The notes under the pieces were generated by a model. That model saw only the letters and a program-made list of their open reading frames with translations. It had not been told where the DNA came from and did no database searches. Position numbers and translations under genes: made by a program. Shown here piece after piece: positions 1-12,340 of a DNA stretch of 64,000 bases. The first letter of the stretch is position 1, and the number at the start of each line of letters is the position of its first letter. The DNA lies in NCBI GenBank assembly GCA_015680685.1, contig MNCI01025228.1, forward strand, positions 455,905-519,904. Direction: 5' to 3'. Source of the DNA: Gnetum montanum (taxonomy: Eukaryota > Streptophyta > Gnetopsida > Gnetales > Gnetaceae).

Positions 1-3000
1 ACCACACCTACCCAGAGCTATACCCCATTCCCTATGACAGATGCAAGGAGATGGGTTGGTTGGATGAGGGATGGGCACCCTTCAATCCGATCATTGTTGA
101 ACAAGTTCTAGTTAGTCTTCTACCGTTCCCATTACCGTAGAAACTTGGTAAGCTAAACAACGGGTGCTACATGCCTAAGTGTCTTTGCAATCTTTGGGTA
201 TTCTATGTTTTTCAATGCTAAAATTTTCTATGCAAACTACTATAGGGGCAAAAAATACCCAATAGATAACGTTGATAACTGCTGAGAACCAGGAGGCAAA
301 CGTCTACTTCAAGTATGGAGAAGTAGATACAAGCCAACTTTGGATATGTAGTGCAGCCTTGGACTCCTTGGTCAAGAACATCCAAAAGGCTGGGCTTATG
401 GATCTATTCCTAGCCCCAAACTCGAGTGTCCCTGATGCCAAGATGCTCTCTCTGGTCAGCTCCTTTTCTAGTAGGGTAGACCACTTCCATGCCTGCATAC
501 ACAGCGTATGGGTGGTCATTGAAATCGATGACCAGCTATTCATAGATCTTTTTAACATCCCCATTGATGGTATCCCCAAAGGGTTGAAGAGCAAGATGGA
601 GTTGAGCCTTCAAAAGAAGGACATTCAGGAGTGATTATGGATTACTAAGGAGTAGAAGGGGCTCCCCATGGAGAAGCTTAAAGTAAGACCCGCTAGGGAG
701 GTTTACCCTGTCTTCCATGCTCGTACATTCTCCTAGCTACTTTCCCAAGGGAAGGTCCTAGGGATTGAGTAGGCCTGGGTAATGCATGAGGTCATGGAGG
801 AAGTGGCCCACTATGACTGGGCTAATTTTCTATGTCTTGCAAACTGAAATTGTGGGGCTCCATAGGAAGTCAGAGTCCCATTCCAATATACATTATGCCT
901 TTTACATAGCCTTCTTGTGGTGCTTTACGAAGTTTCTAGTAGTTCATGAGGAAGGAGCCTAGATCATGCGAAATCGCAACCAGATTTCTATACTATGGAT
1001 TTGCCAAATCCTCCAGACCACCTGAACCCAAGATACCCAGAAGTAATTAGGGAGTCCTTTTCCATGATGACTAAGGATTGGGTGGTTGAGACAGCATAGG
1101 AGAGACAACCCCTGCTGTAGCTAGTAGCATGTCACAGGGGAAACGTCTCATAGCCAAGACTATGGCCAGCAAGTTATAGCAAAATAGGCCTACTTCAACT
1201 GAGGGAACCCTCCATGTTGAAGAAGAAGAGGGGAGGAGATTGTGGCTTAAAGTATAGAGGAAACAACCCTCTATTGGTACGCGCTTCTACCCATGCTTAT
1301 TTCTTTGCCCACTTTTCTAACACCTGCTGTGCTGTGCCACGCTAGACAATGTAGCACTTGCTTTAAGCTACCCTATTTTAAGATAACACAAACACATTTT
1401 TTGGATGGTAGAGGAAGAAAAAGAAAAGGAAGAAGGCGAAGAAGAGGTATTGGCCCTTGAAACGGGGGTGACAAATAAAGACACGAAGGCCCCAATCTTG
1501 GAAGAGAGGGCCCTGGTCAAGAGGAAAAGAGCTCTTGCCGCTAAGGCAGGGGCTCTTGTTATTAGGCAGAATCCTCCTACTAATGAGAAGGTAATTTTTG
1601 GAGATGAAGAGGAGTCTCACGTGAATAAAGAGGATGCTGGTGCCTCAAAGGGCAAAGCGCCTGTGAATAAAGGAGAAGCCTGCATTGGCCCAAAAGGGAC
1701 TTCTATCAAGGATGCTACCAACACTTTGAATCAGAAGGGAGGGGAACTAAAATTAGATGTTGGTAAGTTTAAGAATATGTCTGTCCTATCATAGCTCATT
1801 TTGGCCATTGCTAACATGTTTAGTTATATGATAGATGCCATTGTTGATATTGTAGGACCCCCACTTGTTCGTGTGGAATAATGGGATGAGACCCCTGATA
1901 AGTTTATGTCTATGCAGGGGATCGTTGATAACATGATTGGCCATCTTTAGTGGATCGACCCTGAAGTGGGTAAGTAGTAGTGCTAGATGCTCTCATGTTT
2001 CCATGCTACAGTTTTCTTGAATTCGCTAACCTTGCTATGCTAATGCAACTAACATGCTCTTTATGTTGTGACAGCCTCTCGACTTAGATGGAACCCAACA
2101 CAGCCTTTGAAAGTCAGTGGCATGCCTACATTCCCACCTGAAGTAACCAAGGTGCCCCGTTGTGCATACGACGAGGCGAGAAAATGTGCTTTGCACTCAA
2201 CTCGCTCCTTGTGGGAGTACAAGTGCATCAATTAATACCTATGGAAATGGGTAAAAAAAGCTGAGCAAGAGAAGGCCAACCTGAGTGCCAAGGTGAAAGA
2301 CCTCAAATCGAGGAACGAGTTCCTCCTAGCCTATGACACTAACAATGAGGACTAGCACATGGCTATGATAGATCATGCTAGATTTTGGACAATCATGCGT
2401 TATAACAATGAAGACATCCACAAAATAATAGATCATCAGATGTAAATGGACTTGTTGGCCTAGAAGTGTCAGGATTGGAAGGATTACGGTGCAAGAGTTT
2501 ACGAATGGCGGCAGTCCCAGAAGAACCATAAGCATATGTATAAACTAGAATGTGCATTCTATCGTAAACTATATAGGGAGGCTTCTGTGAAGGCATTCAT
2601 CCTTAAAACATTCATAGATGCCATTGGCATTTCTAAGGTCTATGACAAGTTCAAAGGGCAGGTGAAGGTTATAGAGTCTCCTAAACGGGAAGTGGACCTT
2701 CCCACAAGAGAGACTGCAATCACCTCCTTTTCTCTGAGACCATCGAGATGGACAACCATTGAAAAGGAGAAGGTTTCTATAGACACTAAACCTAGCATCA
2801 AGCATTGGGTGGATATTACTGAAGAGGAAGTTTGGCACCACCTAAGGCTTGGTTTAGATCAGATACCCTTCGAGATGGATGCAGGTCCTTCTTAGGTTAG
2901 TTGCTTTCTATGTGTCAATGCTTATGCTCTATTGTAACTTGCATACATTACCTTAGCCGACTACTTCACTATTATGATGCAGGTTTTAGATGAGGGCATA

Positions 3001-3117
3001 GAGCCCGCAATAGGAAGGAATGAAGGGGTAGCAGGGAACAACGTAGGGGAAGGCGATGCAAAAGGGGGTGATGCAGAAGTGAGTGGCGAAGATGATGTAG
3101 GCAGAGACAACCCATGA
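1..3117 (+). pseudogene. Antisense gene of element C, 3' portion (decayed copy)
   Basis: This is the second copy of the gene described at 12,341-16,730, here beginning at the window edge (position 1 aligns near 13,630 of the other copy). It runs on the + strand inside a minus-strand Tat retrotransposon. Visible parts in order: a globular region (272-634, open for 120 codons); an acidic, lysine-rich low-complexity region (1,405-1,794); a helical, coiled-coil-like region (about 2,090-2,890); a short tail ending in D-N-P and stop at 3,115-3,117. Two introns keep GT..AG ends and length relative to the other copy: 1,970-2,074 (105 bp against 104) and 2,896-2,982 (87 bp in both). An AATAAA lies at 3,177-3,182. 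Many in-frame stops (for example a former TGG now TGA near 632) make it a pseudogene. I do not recognise the globular domain; it resembles unnamed plant transposon-associated proteins. Confidence 0.6.
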
Positions 3118-3750
3118 TGGCATGGGAATTTTTTTGTAAAAGTTTTGCAAACATTATCTAAAAGACAAAAATTTTGAATAAAGAGGTGAAGTGATTCTAT
3201 GCTAACTTATGCATTGTGTATGTGCTGAATGTCATGCTAAACGTTTGCTCTTTTGTGCTAGTTTTAGGGCATTTTAGGCCCCTACTAGTTTTAGGCCATT
3301 TCTGGCCATGGCATAACATAGTTTTAGGCCATTTCGGGCTTGTCACGTGTTAAAGGGTGATACACTAATGATTTGGAAAATGGTTAATTAGAAACTAGTG
3401 TAGATGCAAAATAGAAGGGTGAAAAATTTGCAAGGGTGGGAAACTTGGCAAGAAGCAGTTGGGTTGCTATGCTATGCATAGCTGCTTCTTGACCCATCGT
3501 GGGTTGAGTGAGACATAAGGCTGAGATGCTTTGCCAGGGCCTTTGTCTACATCATTGGCCCCTACTTAAAAGGGAAACTCAGCCCATGCACTCTTGTTTT
3601 GGGAACCATCTTGCTGAGTTGATTCCTCTACCGAATGGCTAGTGTATGTTGTGACAGGCACTTCACTCTCAAGGTTACAACCTCTGAGCCTTATTCCATG
3701 TCTATGTTGTGGATTTCTTGTGTCGCTACCTCATCACCATGGATCACCAC
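3118..3750. repeat. Spacer of element C with ~35-bp tandem repeats
   Basis: This is the 3' flank of the antisense gene. Between 3,258 and 3,350 there are three degenerate repeats built on TAGTTTTAGGCCATTTCGGGC. The same repeat is longer in sister element B (16,905-17,190). No coding region is visible. The stretch aligns with 16,731-17,500 of B. Confidence 0.5.
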
Positions 3751-4943
3751 CTCCCTACCTGTGTAAGGTAGATGGATCTCCTGGTGTATATGTGAGGAGA
3801 TACCCCTGAGCTACGCTAACCATGATCTCCCCAAGATCAGGTTAAACCTGGGCATTTCCTCTACCACGATGAATGTTGCATTCATGGGGAATTGGTTCCC
3901 TACCATGAAGTCTATGTGGATTGTGCCCTTCACCATGACTTGTGCCTCATTAAATGACCTCAGACATGACATCATTGTGGATTTGATCTGGTCGAGTAGG
4001 TTCAACTAATCCACAATGGGGAAGGGGATGACATTGGTGGTGGCCCCATCATCAACGTGTACCCTCTGGATCTAGTGTTGGCTGATCCAAATTGTGATGA
4101 ATAGGGGTGTTATAGTCACCTAATCCTTTTCATGGTCTTCCGTAATGGAGCTGTCATTGAAATTTAGTTGGGATGGCTTTGGCTCTATAGGTGCAGAGGG
4201 TAGCATGACCGAGTGGATCGCTTCCTCTTCCTCTAACATGTCTTCATTGTCTGGAATCACCGTCAACATGTGGACCAAAGCCTCACAGTCTGAGACGGAT
4301 GTCATGATTAGCTTGTACAAGCTCAACATAGTTTTTTTTATTTTAGAGCTTATTTGACTTAAGTAAGGGCATCCAAGAGATCCTATCCACCCCCCTATTT
4401 ACCACCTTTCTCCTCTTCTGTTCATCCCAAGGGACAAATTTCTCAAGGAGGGGGAATTTCGGATCTGGGTTAAGACCCTTTTTGGTAGCGCAGTGCGAAT
4501 TGTGTGGTTGTAGCAACATCCCTCTTTGGTGACAAGGGCATAGATGCAAGGGATGAAGATGTAGGCTTGGGACTACCTAGGGTGGTATTTCCCTTCAAAG
4601 TCTCGCCTGCTAAATGAACTTCTCATTTTTTAGGACAAGAAGGTTGTTCAACTGTCCTACGCGGGGCAGGGGCTATTGAAGGAGTTGGCCCCCTAATGAC
4701 AAATGAAGCTAATAGTGTTAACTGGTGGGGTGGCGTGATTCTGCTAATGGGTGATGTGGGAATAGATGCCTAGGAAGGAACCCTTAGGAAAAACAGTTTC
4801 CACAAGCTTCGACCAGCCACTGGCGGTGTAGGTGTGCTACGTTGAGGCACATGGACCACAAATGGTTATTGGGGTAGCTGAGGATCACTATTAATATCGA
4901 TGGCATTGATGATGTAACCAGCATTATTGGCATTGAGGGGTCT
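3751..4943 (-). pseudogene. Element C: gag C-terminal part and protease
   Basis: Minus-strand remnant of the Tat-type gag-protease of outer element C. The protease part (4,005-3,751) keeps the retropepsin second-domain motif N-L-I-L-G-R-S-W-L-A near 3,811-3,840 and aligns closely with the protease of B at 17,500-18,091. The catalytic Asp region is upstream near 4,030-4,060, interrupted by stops. The gag tail (4,120-4,943) aligns with 18,090-18,700 of B. The homology ends exactly at 4,943, where element B begins after a 5-bp target duplication, and continues at 23,469. The frame is broken in several places. Confidence 0.7.
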
Positions 4944-4948
4944 ATATA

Positions 4949-6617
4949 TGTAGCGATCAAAAATGTCGATAGCTGGAAAACACCGAGGGGTCGATGGGCA
5001 TGATAGTTTCGACCCCATATCCATGAGAGGGTCGTGCTGGGTGTGTGCTGATATGGGGCACCCTAAATGATCTGGTCGATCAAACACGGACTTAATCAGT
5101 GTCTATATAGCCTTTTTCAATGTGTAGTTTGAAAATGGAAATGAAAGCACAAAGCAATGCTTAAATGTAAATAATACAGAAAATAATCTAAAATGTAGTA
5201 ATAAGCAATAAACAAAGTAAAATGCGGTTGTAAGCAAGAAACAAAGTAAAATGCAGTTAGAAAAATGCACTACTCCAAGACTACAAGTTTGCCTTATCAG
5301 GATGGATACAATCAGTTGCACAGCGTGGTGGAGTGTAGAGATCCCGAGAGTAACCAGGACATGTAGAGTAAAGACGGGTGTGTGTTCGGGCATAGACATA
5401 GGAGCTGACAATGCAGGAATTATTCCAAGGTGGTAGAAGGGGAATAAAGCAAAATGCCAGCTGAGGATGCTAACTATTTGCTGTGTTAAATAGAAAGCTT
5501 ACAATGCTTAATGCTCAATGTTATAATACTTATTCTTGAACATCAGAGGCCAACTGCGTATGGAAGAGAGCCAAAAGTGCCAGAAGTGGCAGAAGTTAGA
5601 AGGTTCCAACTAGGCCAAAAGTCCAAAAAGAGAGAGCCTTTTGGATGTTGCTTGTTGGAGTATTTATAGGACAAAGGGCATGTGAAAGGGGTGGTTTGGA
5701 CACCATGTGCCTCAGGCCCATGTTTACTTGCTTGTGCTACACGTGCCAGCATGGCCATTTCTCATGCATGACTATTGTGACTATGAGTTTGCCATACCGT
5801 AATTGCACCGTCAGCATCTGGGGACTTGTGCCAACAGTTCAATTAGGTGAAGTGCATTGATGTCACACAACCACCCACATGCTTTTCTATGCTTCGTAGC
5901 ATAGCATGTTTGGCGTAGCCTAGCATGTTGTCCCACGTTTTGCTACATGTGTACTGCATACTTGCTATACTATGTAACATAGTGTAGTGTAGCGACTGGC
6001 CTTAGTCACAAAAACTTTTCCAATCTGCACACTTCGCTTCCTACATTGCGATACTTGCAAACTTACTAATCCTACTCTTTGAGCTATCTTCTGTCTCTTC
6101 CATAGGATTACTACGCCTCACTTTGCCATGTAGCTCAGCGTAGTGTAGTAGCACACATGGTCTGTCGCTTCTTGATGGAAAGGAACATTGATGAAGGACT
6201 TGAAGTTAGGCGATGGAACTGGTTGTATAGCTGTTGTGATGCTACGCTATGCTACGTAGCGTAGCATAGCATGGCACTTCGTTCTACAACTATTTTCTGA
6301 AGCTTGCTATGCTACATAGCATGGCATAGCATAGTGTAGTGGGCTTCGTGAAATAGAAAACTTGCTGAACTATTTCATGCAACTTGAGCACTGCTGCCAA
6401 CTCTGTGTATCATTTCTAAGCAGGCTGTCGGCTAGGCAAACTACTTAGGTGGATAGGCAGGATGATCTATAGAGCCTATTTATACCCAAAGTAGGAAATT
6501 TGCTGAACTGGCCAGCCTGAATTTAGAGCATTCTCCTCCCGAAGAATTGTCATAGCACTACGTGAATTGTAAGGCCTGGTGAAGAAAGAATGACTTCAAA
6601 TTTTTTGGGGTGTTTCA
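4949..6617 (-). repeat. 3' LTR of element B
   Basis: Starts TGAAACACC (minus strand, at 6,617) and ends CTACA at 4,949. A TATAAATA box lies at 5,668-5,661 (minus), about 950 bp into the LTR. The part upstream of the box (5,890-6,345) is rich in words of the type GCTACGTAGC and GTAGCATAGC, many on both strands. A polypurine tract AAAGAGGGACCAA (minus, 6,630-6,618) abuts the LTR, as expected for plus-strand priming. Confidence 0.85.
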
Positions 6618-6630
6618 TTGGTCCCTCTTT

Positions 6631-7684
6631 GTCGATGTCTGGAGAATAGGCTTGATAGACATTGATAAAGAATACAAAACACTGTAGAAGGAAAAATGTT
6701 GAGGTTGTCACTCGATGAGTGTCGAAACGTTGCTTGGCTGCACTTGAGAGTGTTGCATTGGAGTGAAGAGGAGAAACAGGGAGGAAGGAGGCACAAAAGA
6801 AGGGAAAAGATGAGGTTTAGCTAAATCCCTTTCTGGAATGCTCATGAGGGAGTCGTATGCATTTTCACCTTTGCTTCAGCTGACTTCCGACCTCCCGTAG
6901 GACAAGTGTCTTTCCCAGGATGAGTTGCATTACATCCGTGTAGGGTTCCGACCTACCTATAGATGTGTTCCATGGAATGAGCTATGTTACATGTGTCATG
7001 GAACTTGCACTACTGTTTCCCATGTGGCAAGCTACGTTACACATGTCATCGGAGTTTACACTCTAAAGTAGTCAAGCTAGTTGAGGCACTTACTTCGCAA
7101 TGCTATAGCATTTGTCGTTGTCGCAAGACGTGCCCTTAGCCGGTGAGGGCAAATATCTTGCTCTCTTTAGACATTGTTTAAGCCCTTTGGACACCTTTGC
7201 TGGTGTGTGGTGTCCAAAGTAGGAAGGCCAACAATAATTTTGGCTACATCTACATAGAGGAGCTGGCATCGAGGACACCGCGGTGAGTGCAGATGCATTG
7301 AAATCTTTTCCACGGGCATGTGTTCCTAGTTCGACTATGGAATTAGCGACCACATAGCCAAACATCACTGGGAGGGGGCTGGAGGATAATAATATTGTGG
7401 CTGGCCCACAATAATGCTGGAACTCTAGCTGCAAGCACTGGCTGAAGAGCTACCATCAGGGCAAGGGGCCATGGCGACGATAGGTCCAAAGGACCAATGT
7501 GATGCCATACGACATCTCCAGAGGGTCAACATGATGCCAAAGGTGGCAGTATCGCATATGTTCCAGACCACATTCCCATTGCATCGTGAATTGTGTTTTG
7601 GAGCTGCGATGACCCACTCACATGTTAGCATCGCACCCACTCATTCGATGTGTATTTGGTGCTAGTGCATGCTGGGGATGTGAT
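6631..7684 (-). other. 3' untranslated region of element B
   Basis: Non-coding stretch between the integrase end and the polypurine tract of B. No conserved protein or RNA feature seen; the short open frames here show no family resemblance. Confidence 0.5.
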
Positions 7685-7905
7685 GCAGACCCAGTTTAAG
7701 GTCTTGGTAGACCGTGTGTTGGTTTAAGGTCCTAGAAGACTGTACATGCCACTTTAACATCAGAGCGGATGTTGCTTGTTGTTGTTCCTAGTTTAACATC
7801 ATAGTAGATGGTGCTTGATGCTACTAGTTTAACGTCATTGCGAATGCTACTCGGTGCTACTGCTAGTTTATCATCGTAGCAAATGGTGCTACTTGCGATT
7901 ATGCA
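7685..7905. repeat. ~45-bp tandem repeats downstream of integrase
   Basis: Five degenerate units built on CTAGTTTAAGGTC / CTAGTTTAACATCAT, each followed by a partly complementary GACC-like word. A related repeat sits on the other side of the pol module, at 11,880-12,005. Confidence 0.55.
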
Positions 7906-7914
7906 TCAGACATA

Positions 7915-9100
7915 GTATAGCTTGAGGTACGAGTGATTCATTGGATTGGCGAACTCATTGCCATCCATGTCTACCAACTTGAAGGCTCCATTCCTAAAGG
8001 CTTTAGTGACCACATAAGGACCTTCCTAATTGGCTGAGAATTTGCTCACATGCTCATGGACGGCCTTGAGGATGAGGTCTCCCTTCTGCATTAGCCGTTG
8101 ATGTGGGTCTACACAGTGCTTCTACTACTACTTACTCTGGTAGTGCTTGATGCATCTCAGCGTCTGCGTGCACTCCTCCTCTATTGAGTCAAGGTCGATC
8201 ATCCGTGACTCATTGTTCTAGGCTTTGCTCACAACATCAGAAAGGATCATCCGAAGTGATGGCAATTGCAACTCAAGAGACAACACAGCTTCAGATCTAT
8301 AAATAAGATTGTAAGGAGTCTTACTTGTTGCGGTCTTGCATGTCGTTTGGTGGGCCCATAGGATGTAGAGGATTTGCTCATGCCCCCATCTCTTGCTATT
8401 GTTGAGCATCCAGTTCAACAAGTTGATGATGGACTTATTTGTAGCCTCCACCTAACCGTTTTCCTGCGGATAATAGGGGAAGGAGAATGATTGTTTAATT
8501 CCTAGATTGTTGCAGAGGCTTCAGTTTTTCGTACTACTGAACTGTGGCCCATTGTTGATCACAATGTTCATTGAAAGCCCAAATCTCGTTATGATGTTTT
8601 CTAGGATGAAATGGTAGATTTGCTGAGACATTGTCTTCCTCAAGTGGATAGCTTCCACCCACTTGGAAAAGTACTCAGTGATGGTGATAATGAAACTATT
8701 CCCTATGGAGGACTTAGGTGTCATAGGCCCCATGAGGTCTAGTCCCCATCATTGAAAGGGCCATATGATTTGCATTGGGTGTAGGTCTATAGATGCTACG
8801 TGTATGAGATTTACATATCGTTGGCACATGTTGCATGTCTTGACTTTTGATAGGCAGTCACGCTCCATGTGGGGCTAGTAGTACACTAGGCATCTAATTT
8901 TTACAGCCATAGAGCTAGGTGCTATGTTTCCACCACACAGCCCCTCGTGCACTTCATTAACTACCTTCTATGCTTACTCCCCACCCATGCATGCTAGCAA
9001 TATCCCTTCATAGAAATGTTGGCACAGGGTGTCATTTCCCATGAGCACATATTGCTAGGCACACTTACGGATTGCATCTTTCTGGGTGGATGTCAATCCT
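7915..9100 (-). pseudogene. Element B integrase (decayed)
   Basis: Minus-strand integrase of the Tat-type element, which would insert the cDNA into nuclear DNA. Order: a zinc-binding region with H-E-G-L-C-G and C-N-M-C-Q-R-Y (about 9,000-8,810); the catalytic core, starting W-G-L-D-L-M-G-P near 8,740 (first Asp kept); second acidic site now V-I-N-N-G-P-Q-F (Asp to Asn, a single G-to-A change, near 8,545); third site P-Q-E-N-G-stop-V-E-A-T-N-K near 8,450, with Glu kept but the adjacent Gln codon now TAG. The C-terminal region (8,110-7,915) keeps G-D-L-I-L-K-A and E-G-P-Y-V-V motifs. Several stops make it inactive. Confidence 0.8.
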
Positions 9101-9740
9101 CCTAGGGGTTTACTGTGTTGCAGGTAAGCTTTAATGTGGGTGTATCACTCTTGGGTATCCGTAGCATTGATAGAGGCCACAGGTTCCATCTGAGTAATAG
9201 GCTCTATGAATTCAATAATAAAATTTGGTAGGTTTGCAAAGGAATGCGATGGAATGTTTAACACAAGGTTATCTAAGGCATCTGCCATGGTGTTCTCGTT
9301 GCATGGCACATGTTGCATATCTGTGGTTGCAAATTGCTCAAGCAGGGTTTTTGCTAGGTTGTAGTAGGGTTGCAAGTGTGTAGCCTTGCAGGCGTAGACC
9401 TTGGTGATTTGATTCACAATTAATTATGAATCTCCCTGGATTGCCAGGTGTTGTATATGCAACACTTGGGTAGTTAAGAGGCCTCTGAGTAACCCCTCAT
9501 ATTCTACCATGTTGTTGGTGCAAGGGACACAAAATGATAAGTGGATGGGTGGATTTCCCCAAAGGGAAATGTAATGATAGTAGTGGTGCTACCTCCTCAC
9601 ATGGTTGATGCACCATCGAAGTGCAAAGTGGCTTCAAAATGCGATGTGACAATGTCGATATTGCTAACGTGCTCATCTGGGAATTCGGGGTCTATGGTTT
9701 TCTGGTCATTGACTGGAGAGGCCGTGAGCTAGGTCGCTAT
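9101..9740 (-). pseudogene. Element B second (archaeal-type) RNase H
   Basis: This is the additional RNase H that marks the Tat lineage. The minus strand shows a stretch N-N-M-V-E-Y-E-G-L-L-R-G-L (about 9,515-9,480) with the catalytic Glu, then I-Q-G-D-S near 9,430 followed by a stop in place of Gln, then L-I-V-N-Q-I, and N-T-M-A-D-A-L-D-N-L near 9,270 with the last Asp. It lies directly between the first RNase H and the integrase, the usual position. It would help remove RNA during reverse transcription. Broken by stops. Confidence 0.75.
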
Positions 9741-10159
9741 GGCTTAACCCATCATCTACGATTGACTTACATAGTGTAAATCAAACTCCATGGTTATTGC
9801 CTTCCAATGGGCTATCCTACTACTTTCATATAGGTTGTTAGTGATAGCCCAAAGTATATTGCTTTTGCAAATGATGTTGGTTGTACTACGAAACAAGTAA
9901 TGCCTCCACTTTTTTAGTGTGAACACTAAGGTAAGGCAATGCCTCTCCACTTCATTGTATTTCTCCTCATGCGCTATTAGTGCATGACTTAAATAATACA
10001 TTGTATCTTAGAACTATCGTCTCATTTCTAACATAGTAGTGCCATGACAAATTTGTTGGAGGCGGAGAGGTAGATGAAGAAGGGTTTGTCCCTTTGTGGA
10101 GGATGCATAGTCGGGAGGTGTGAAAGCTCCTTCTTCAAGTCATCGAATGCTTGTTGACA
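9741..10159 (-). pseudogene. Element B RNase H (Ty3 type)
   Basis: Minus strand. The open stretch 10,001-9,756 matches the middle of a Ty3 RNase H: Y-Y-L-S-H-A-L, Y-N-E-V-E-R-H-C-L, L-K-K-W-R-H-Y-L, ending W-K-A-I-T-M-E-F-D-L-H-Y-V. It follows the reverse transcriptase directly. The N-terminal part is interrupted by stops. Confidence 0.75.
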
Positions 10160-11300
10160 CTAGGTTATCCACTTGAAGTTAACCCCCTTCTTTAGAAGAT
10201 GTTGCATGGGGTGTAACTTGTTAGTCAACCTTGCTATGAACCTTCGAATGAACTGTATCCTACCTTGTAAACCATGTAGCTCCTTAAGGTTTGTGGAAGG
10301 CGCTAGGTTGACAATGGCCTTGATGTTGTTAGGGTCCATCCATATTCTAGCCTCTGATACTACGAACCCTAACATGCATCTGGTTTTCACCCCAAAGATG
10401 CACTTCTTAGGATTGAGGCATAATTCATGCATTTGGCAGCACTTGAAGACTACTCTTAGGTCATGTAGGTGATCAGCTGCCTCCCTGGACTTGACCGCTA
10501 TATCATCCACATAGTCATTTAATGTTTCTAGGATATAGTTGCTGAAGATATATGTCATGGCTTGTTGGTAGGTTTCTCCAGCATTCTTGAGCCAGAAGGG
10601 CATCATGGTGTAGCAGAAGGTACCCCATGGGGTGATGAATGTTGTTGATAGCTAGTGATCTAGGTTAATGCAGAATTGGTTGTATCCAGAGAAACCATCC
10701 ATGAAGTATAGTAGAGCGTGATCAGCTATGGTGTCGATGAGCAAATCGATGCTTGGAAGTACGAAGTTTTCCTTAATCATTACCTTGTTCAAGTCCTAGA
10801 AGTCTATACAAATTCATATTCCTCCCATTTTCTTCAAAACCACAATGATGTTGGACACCCACTCTAAGTAGTCAATCACGTAGATGAAACCAACTTGGTA
10901 TAGCTTTGTGATCGCATCCCTCACGGCTAGTGCGATTTTTGGCTTAACTTTGCAAGCCTTCTGCTTGACTACCTTCATGTACAAGTCTAGGATAATGTTG
11001 TGCTAAATCAGCCATGGATCTAGACCTAGCATGTCACTATACAACCATGCGAAGGAATTGATGTTATCTTGTAGAATCTTAATTATGTTGTTGTGCATTT
11101 GTGCATCTAGGAATGATCTAAGTTTTAATGTTTTTATCTCCCCCTTAGACTTGGTTACAAGTGTCTTGATGAGAGGGCCATCACTAGCCTCTAAGTCTAC
11201 GGCTTTGACTAGATGCTCGGGCTAGTATGGGGATGCTTCTAAGGCTACGATAGTGCTGGCTATGGTCGGCCTCCAATCAATCATATTGGGGTTCAACTAT
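10160..11300 (-). pseudogene. Element B reverse transcriptase (decayed)
   Basis: Minus strand. The N-terminal part (11,290-10,610) shows K-P-K-I-A, V-G-F-I-Y, I-C-I-D-F, D-L-N-K and F-M-D-G-F-S-G-Y-N-Q motifs. The open C-terminal half (10,606-10,160, 148 codons) has the catalytic Y-V-D-D-I-A-V-K-S box, then L-N-P-K-K-C and the G-L-Q-G-R-I-Q-F-I-R-R-F-I thumb signature. Y-V-D-D followed by I-A-V-K-S is typical of Tat/Ogre-like elements. It copies element RNA into DNA with the two RNase H domains that follow. Scattered stops and transitions inactivate it. Confidence 0.85.
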
Positions 11301-12340
11301 CTTGCAAGCTTGCCCTGTGGACCTGCTAACGTTAAGGGCATGGAGTGGTCATGATGGATTTCCATCTCTTGCTCGATTTTCCAACATGAGATAAAATCCT
11401 TGTTAAGAGGCATTTGCTGGGAGAGATTATGTATAAAAAACACTTGCAAAGTAGTGGTGAGATGCAACTTGCAAAGTGTGACGATGTAAAGATTAAAAGT
11501 TTGCCAGTTTAAGGTCATGGAGAATTGCCAAGGCATAAGGGTGCAGAACCTCTAAAGATGTAAAACTGTCAATGCAAAAGTGTGAAGCTATGAAACTGTC
11601 AATATGAAAATGCTAGACTTCTATTTTAGTGTCATTTCGAACTATCAAATTGTAACATGCAAAATGATAGTATGCGAAACAAGAAATTGCGGGCATTAGA
11701 AATGCAAAACTGTTAAGGCAAAAATACGAACGACTGTCATGAACACACTAAACTACTAGAAATTATGACATTTCCAATGTGAGGATGCAAAATTGTGAGA
11801 AGATGCAAAAATTCCCATTTAAGAATGTGAAATTGCTGGTTTAGCATCATTGCAGACTGCAAACGTGATAGGTTGAGACTGCTAGTTTAGGATCTTTTCG
11901 AACCGTTAGAGGTTCAACTACACTAGGATTACTAGTTTAAGGTATTTTTGGACCGTTCATACTACGATTGCTAGGGTTGCTAGTTTAAGGTCTTTTCAGA
12001 CCCTTAATGAAAACAAATATATTTTTTTTATTTTTGGGAAAGCAAGTAGTTAGCTTGAAGTGTGTCAAGCCTTTAATGCTAACAGTGCTACGATGTCATG
12101 GCGAGCATGCTACATTGTACGGCATGCTCTACATTAATCAAAGAGAGAGGGTGGCAAGTTTTCCTATCTTATCATTATGATCATAAATAGGGGTTAAACC
12201 TTGGTAATTTTTCCATTGTCCATCATAACAGCGCAAAGCCCACATCGGAGCACAAGGCGATTTCGAAGCACGAAGCAATTGTGCTAATGACTATCAAGGT
12301 GATTTTTTACAACAAGGAGGGTAAATCTACAAGCAGGACA
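11301..12340. other. Spacer between RT and the antisense gene
   Basis: No coding region seen on either strand. 11,540-11,830 is rich in diverged repeats of the words GCAAAACTGTCAA and ATGCAAAA. 11,880-12,005 holds three units of about 55 bp containing TAGTTTAAGGTC..GACC. A possible promoter for the antisense gene follows at 12,183. Confidence 0.45.
12183..12189 (+). promoter_or_regulatory. TATA-like box before the antisense gene
   Basis: ATAAATA about 155 bp before the first candidate ATG (12,341) of the + strand gene inside element B. Weak on its own; supported by position only. Confidence 0.3.

Noticed and set aside
5251-5860. Several short + strand frames in the LTR of B
   Set aside because: They recur only because the LTR is duplicated; promoter and repeat words explain the region.
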